Source: Paludibacter sp. (GTDB taxonomy: Bacteria; Bacteroidota; Bacteroidia; Bacteroidales; Paludibacteraceae). From it: DNA of 57,416 nt. A program made the position numbers and the translations under genes. The stretch is taken from positions 1 through 57,416 of the forward strand of contig JAQUYE010000007.1 in the NCBI GenBank assembly GCA_028691965.1, written 5' to 3'. The notes below the pieces were generated by a model. The model worked only from the letters and a program-made list of their open reading frames with translations. It was not told where the DNA came from and did no database searches. Position 1 is the stretch's first letter, and each line of letters starts with the position of its first letter. Shown here piece after piece: positions 55,050 to 57,416 of the stretch.

Positions 55050-56315
55050 TTATTCGGGGAAAACCAGGGTTAACTGCGACGGATCGACTGCTTTTTTAGT
55101 TGCTTTCTTCTCTGTTAATACCTTACGTACGTATTCGGGTGAGGTTTCGTGAACCGTTCGTATGGGTAGTTCAAGGCAAGTGATGAAGTACTGTGCTTTT
55201 TTCATTACTATGCCTATCTTTTTCAGGTCGTAGGTGCGAAGTTTAGTAAACCGGCGGGCCATCACTATCGTTTTGGCTGATTTTACCCCAATACCCGGTA
55301 CGCGTAGTAACATCGAATAATCAGCAGTGTTGACATCAACCGGAAATTGCCCGGGATGCCTTAATGCCCAGGATAGCTTTGGGTCAATTTCAAGATCGAG
55401 GTTCGGAAAGCGGTCGTCGACAATCTCGTTTACATTAAAGCCATAAAAGCGCATCAGCCAATCAGCCTGGTACAAACGGTTTTCCCTTACTAAAGGGGGC
55501 TGCTTTAAGGCAGGTAAGCGCTGGTCGTAGGTGTTAACCGGAACATAACCCGAGTAGTATACGCGTTTCATACCCGGCTTGTTGTAAAGCATGTCGGAAG
55601 TCAGCAGGATGGCTTTATCATTCTCGTCGGTGGCACCGATAATCAGTTGGGTGCTCTGACCGGCAGGTGCAAACTTCCGCAGTTTTGGGGCATTCTTTCG
55701 CAACTCGGCATTTTCGATCATTCCCTGCTGAATGAACTGCATGGGTTTAAATACACTCTCGTGGTCTTTCTCCGGTGCTAGCAGCTTGAGGTTCTTTTCG
55801 GTAGCAATTTCAATATTAACGCTCAGTCGGTCGGCGTACAAACCGGCCTCGTGCACCAGTTCCTCGCTTGCTCCGGGAATGCTTTTAAGGTGGATGTACC
55901 CGTTAAACCGATGGGTGACCCGTAGTTCTTTGGCTACTCTTACCAATCGTTCCATCGTGTAATCAGGGGTATTGATAACTCCCGAACTTAGGAAGAGGCC
56001 TTCGATATAGTTCCTCCTGTAGAAACCAATCGTCAGCTCTACCAATTCGTCGACTGAAAAGGTTGCTCGCTTCAGGTCGTTACTGCGTCGGTTGATACAA
56101 TAGGCGCAATCGTAAATACAGTAATTGGTGAGCATTATTTTAAGGAGAGACACACAGCGGCCATCTTCGGTAAAACTGTGACAGATTCCCCAACCGGCAG
56201 TATTGCCAATACCTCCGGCAGTTTTGTTGCGGGTAACCCCGCTGGAAGCACACGAAACATCGTACTTTGCTGATTCAGCAAGTATTTCCAGTTTACTTAG
56301 TACTTCAGGTTTCAT
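55050..56315 (-). CDS. Putative DNA modification/repair radical SAM protein (TIGR03916 type)
   Basis: 421 residues. The radical-SAM cluster is Cys66-x3-Cys70-x2-Cys73 (CIYDCAYC). The N-terminus has a CASSGVTRN and GICHSF pattern typical of this family, and a helix-hairpin-helix (LLRVPGIGVKSAKTIVMARRF, about 330-350) near the end supports DNA binding. It should cleave S-adenosylmethionine to a 5'-deoxyadenosyl radical; the DNA lesion or base acted on is unknown. First gene of a two-gene unit with the DUF4130 protein. A TATTTTTG -7 box facing it lies at 56384-56377. Confidence 0.88.
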   Translation of the reverse strand: MKPEVLSKLEILAESAKYDVSCASSGVTRNKTAGGIGNTAGWGICHSFTEDGRCVSLLKIMLTNYCIYDCAYCINRRSNDLKRATFSVDELVELTIGFYRRNYIEGLFLSSGVINTPDYTMERLVRVAKELRVTHRFNGYIHLKSIPGASEELVHEAGLYADRLSVNIEIATEKNLKLLAPEKDHESVFKPMQFIQQGMIENAELRKNAPKLRKFAPAGQSTQLIIGATDENDKAILLTSDMLYNKPGMKRVYYSGYVPVNTYDQRLPALKQPPLVRENRLYQADWLMRFYGFNVNEIVDDRFPNLDLEIDPKLSWALRHPGQFPVDVNTADYSMLLRVPGIGVKSAKTIVMARRFTKLRTYDLKKIGIVMKKAQYFITCLELPIRTVHETSPEYVRKVLTEKKATKKAVDPSQLTLVFPE

Positions 56316-56604
56316 AAGCGTTGCAGGGCGGTTTTTTGAAGGTGAAATGCCGGTTATACTTCTGCCCGTCCGACTACAAAAATAGCGAAATCCTTGTAAA
56401 CGGAGTGATGGCTTTTTGACTTGTTGACAACTTTTTTATTTTAAGAGATGGTAAAAAAGAAATAACTTTATAAAACTCGCTCTGATTCTGAACTTCAGTA
56501 TAAAAACTTTACGTATTTTAGCAGGCTGATTAAGTTTTGATAATAAAGGTGAAATTGAATCCGGTTTTCTACAACTCTCAGATTAGCTACGTAAATAAAA
56601 CAGT

Positions 56605-57416
56605 ATGAATAAGGTATCGAAGATAATTGTGTTTTCAACACTTGGGTTATTACTCGCCGGGATTATTTTTTATCCCCGTATCAGTAAGCTGTTTTCGAAG
56701 GAAGACGCAAGTGAGAAAACGAGTCAGAACGGACCGGCCGGTGGCGGGCAGTCGGGCAAGCAAAAACTGAGTGTACATGCTCAGGTACTGAAATACGAAT
56801 CCATGCAGGATGTATTTCGCACCAAAGGGCAGTTAATACCCGACGAGGAAGTGGATCTTTCGTTTGAAAGCTCGGGAAAGATAACCTCCATCCATTTTCA
56901 GGAAGGCACTTTCGTTACCAGGGGAACCCTGCTGGCAAAAGTAAACGACCAGCCGCTGCAGGCCGAACTTAAAAAACTGGAGGCGCAGGTACCGCTGGCA
57001 CGCGAGCGGGTAAGTCGCCAACGCACTCTTCTCGAAAAAGATGCTGTAAGTCAGGAAGCCTACCAATCAGTTACCACCGACCTGGATAAACTGATGGCTG
57101 ATATTGAACTTGTAAAATCGCGCTTACGGCAGACGGAATTAAGAGCTCCTTTTGACGGGCTTATCGGTCTGCGAATGGTAAGTGAGGGCGCATTCGCATC
57201 AACAGGTACAGTGGTGGCACACCTTACAAAGGTATCTCCTATCAAAATTGAATTCTCGGTGAACGAAAAGCAGGCGAATGATGTGAAGCCCGGAACGATG
57301 ATTCAGTTTACCGTTGAAAATGATTCGAACCGTTATCGTGCCCGGGTATATGCCATCGAAACCAAACTCGACGAGAAAACTCTTTCGTTAAAGGCCCGTG
57401 CACTGTACGATAATCC
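56605..57416 (+). CDS. RND efflux periplasmic adaptor (membrane fusion protein), 3' truncated by window
   Basis: 270 residues visible, open to the window edge. A signal-anchor (about 6-25, IIVFSTLGLLLAGIIF) is followed by a Gly/Gln-rich linker, a lipoyl-like half (SFESSGKITSIHFQEGTFVTRG, then KVNDQPL), an alpha-hairpin (LKKLEAQVPLARERVSRQR to VKSRLRQTEL) and the second lipoyl half LRAPFDGLIGLRMVSEGAFA. It matches the HlyD/AcrA-type adaptor that joins an inner-membrane RND pump to an outer-membrane channel; the pump gene should follow beyond the window. Substrate unknown. Confidence 0.92.
   Translation, partial: MNKVSKIIVFSTLGLLLAGIIFYPRISKLFSKEDASEKTSQNGPAGGGQSGKQKLSVHAQVLKYESMQDVFRTKGQLIPDEEVDLSFESSGKITSIHFQEGTFVTRGTLLAKVNDQPLQAELKKLEAQVPLARERVSRQRTLLEKDAVSQEAYQSVTTDLDKLMADIELVKSRLRQTELRAPFDGLIGLRMVSEGAFASTGTVVAHLTKVSPIKIEFSVNEKQANDVKPGTMIQFTVENDSNRYRARVYAIETKLDEKTLSLKARALYDN

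Overview
The window looks like the chromosome of an anaerobic member of the Bacteroidales (Bacteroidota). The evidence is the TTTG / TAnnTTTG promoters, type IX secretion genes (a PorZ-like protein with a C-terminal sorting domain and a PorV-like barrel), the 2-oxoacid:ferredoxin oxidoreductase, the Pta-AckA acetate pathway, the Bacteroidota-type gene order purH/mreB-mreC-mreD-mrdA-rodA, and DUF4294 and DUF4954 proteins. I cannot name the genus; a T9SS-bearing family such as the Dysgonomonadaceae or Porphyromonadaceae would fit. Nearly everything is core gene content. I see no rRNA, tRNA, intact insertion sequence, prophage or CRISPR array.

Layout. 0-6 kb: korAB, then a convergent run of SUI1, SpoU methyltransferase, S41 lipoprotein protease, barrel protein and NSS transporter. 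6-10 kb: rdgB, porZ and a GT-C-like membrane protein. 10-18 kb: folE and a SPOR protein face ispD-recG, ndk, an M23/LysM endopeptidase and zwf-pgl. 17.7-21 kb: pta, a divergent 3-hydroxyacyl-CoA dehydrogenase and ackA form one operon. 21-24 kb: an unusual helix-hairpin-helix plus barrel protein sits beside a PorV-like protein. 24-30 kb: DUF4294, 5-FTHF cyclo-ligase, an unknown protein, a prenyl synthase, ddl, rluD, a PASTA protein and rpmH. 30-38 kb: DUF4954, an SDR, nadA, a U32 protein, a barrel protein, dusB and tsaE. 38-45 kb: uvrC, mnmG and htpG. 45.6-53 kb: the cell-shape operon and purH. 53-57 kb: an M64 peptidase, a paired DNA-repair radical-SAM module and a truncated RND adaptor.

The most interesting structure is not a gene. 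Two palindromic ParB-binding (parS) sites lie in the 69-bp mnmG-uvrC gap, and about 6.5 kb away the 449-bp gap upstream of nadA holds a cluster of DnaA-box-like TTATCAAC motifs next to a 90% A/T stretch. With rpmH and mnmG flanking, this suggests the window covers the chromosomal origin and its centromere, without dnaA or parAB beside it. A second non-coding anomaly is the roughly 930-bp htpG-rodA gap, with seven 22-bp tandem units whose central base flips polarity partway, and a separate set of nested palindromic repeats that could be an insertion-sequence end.
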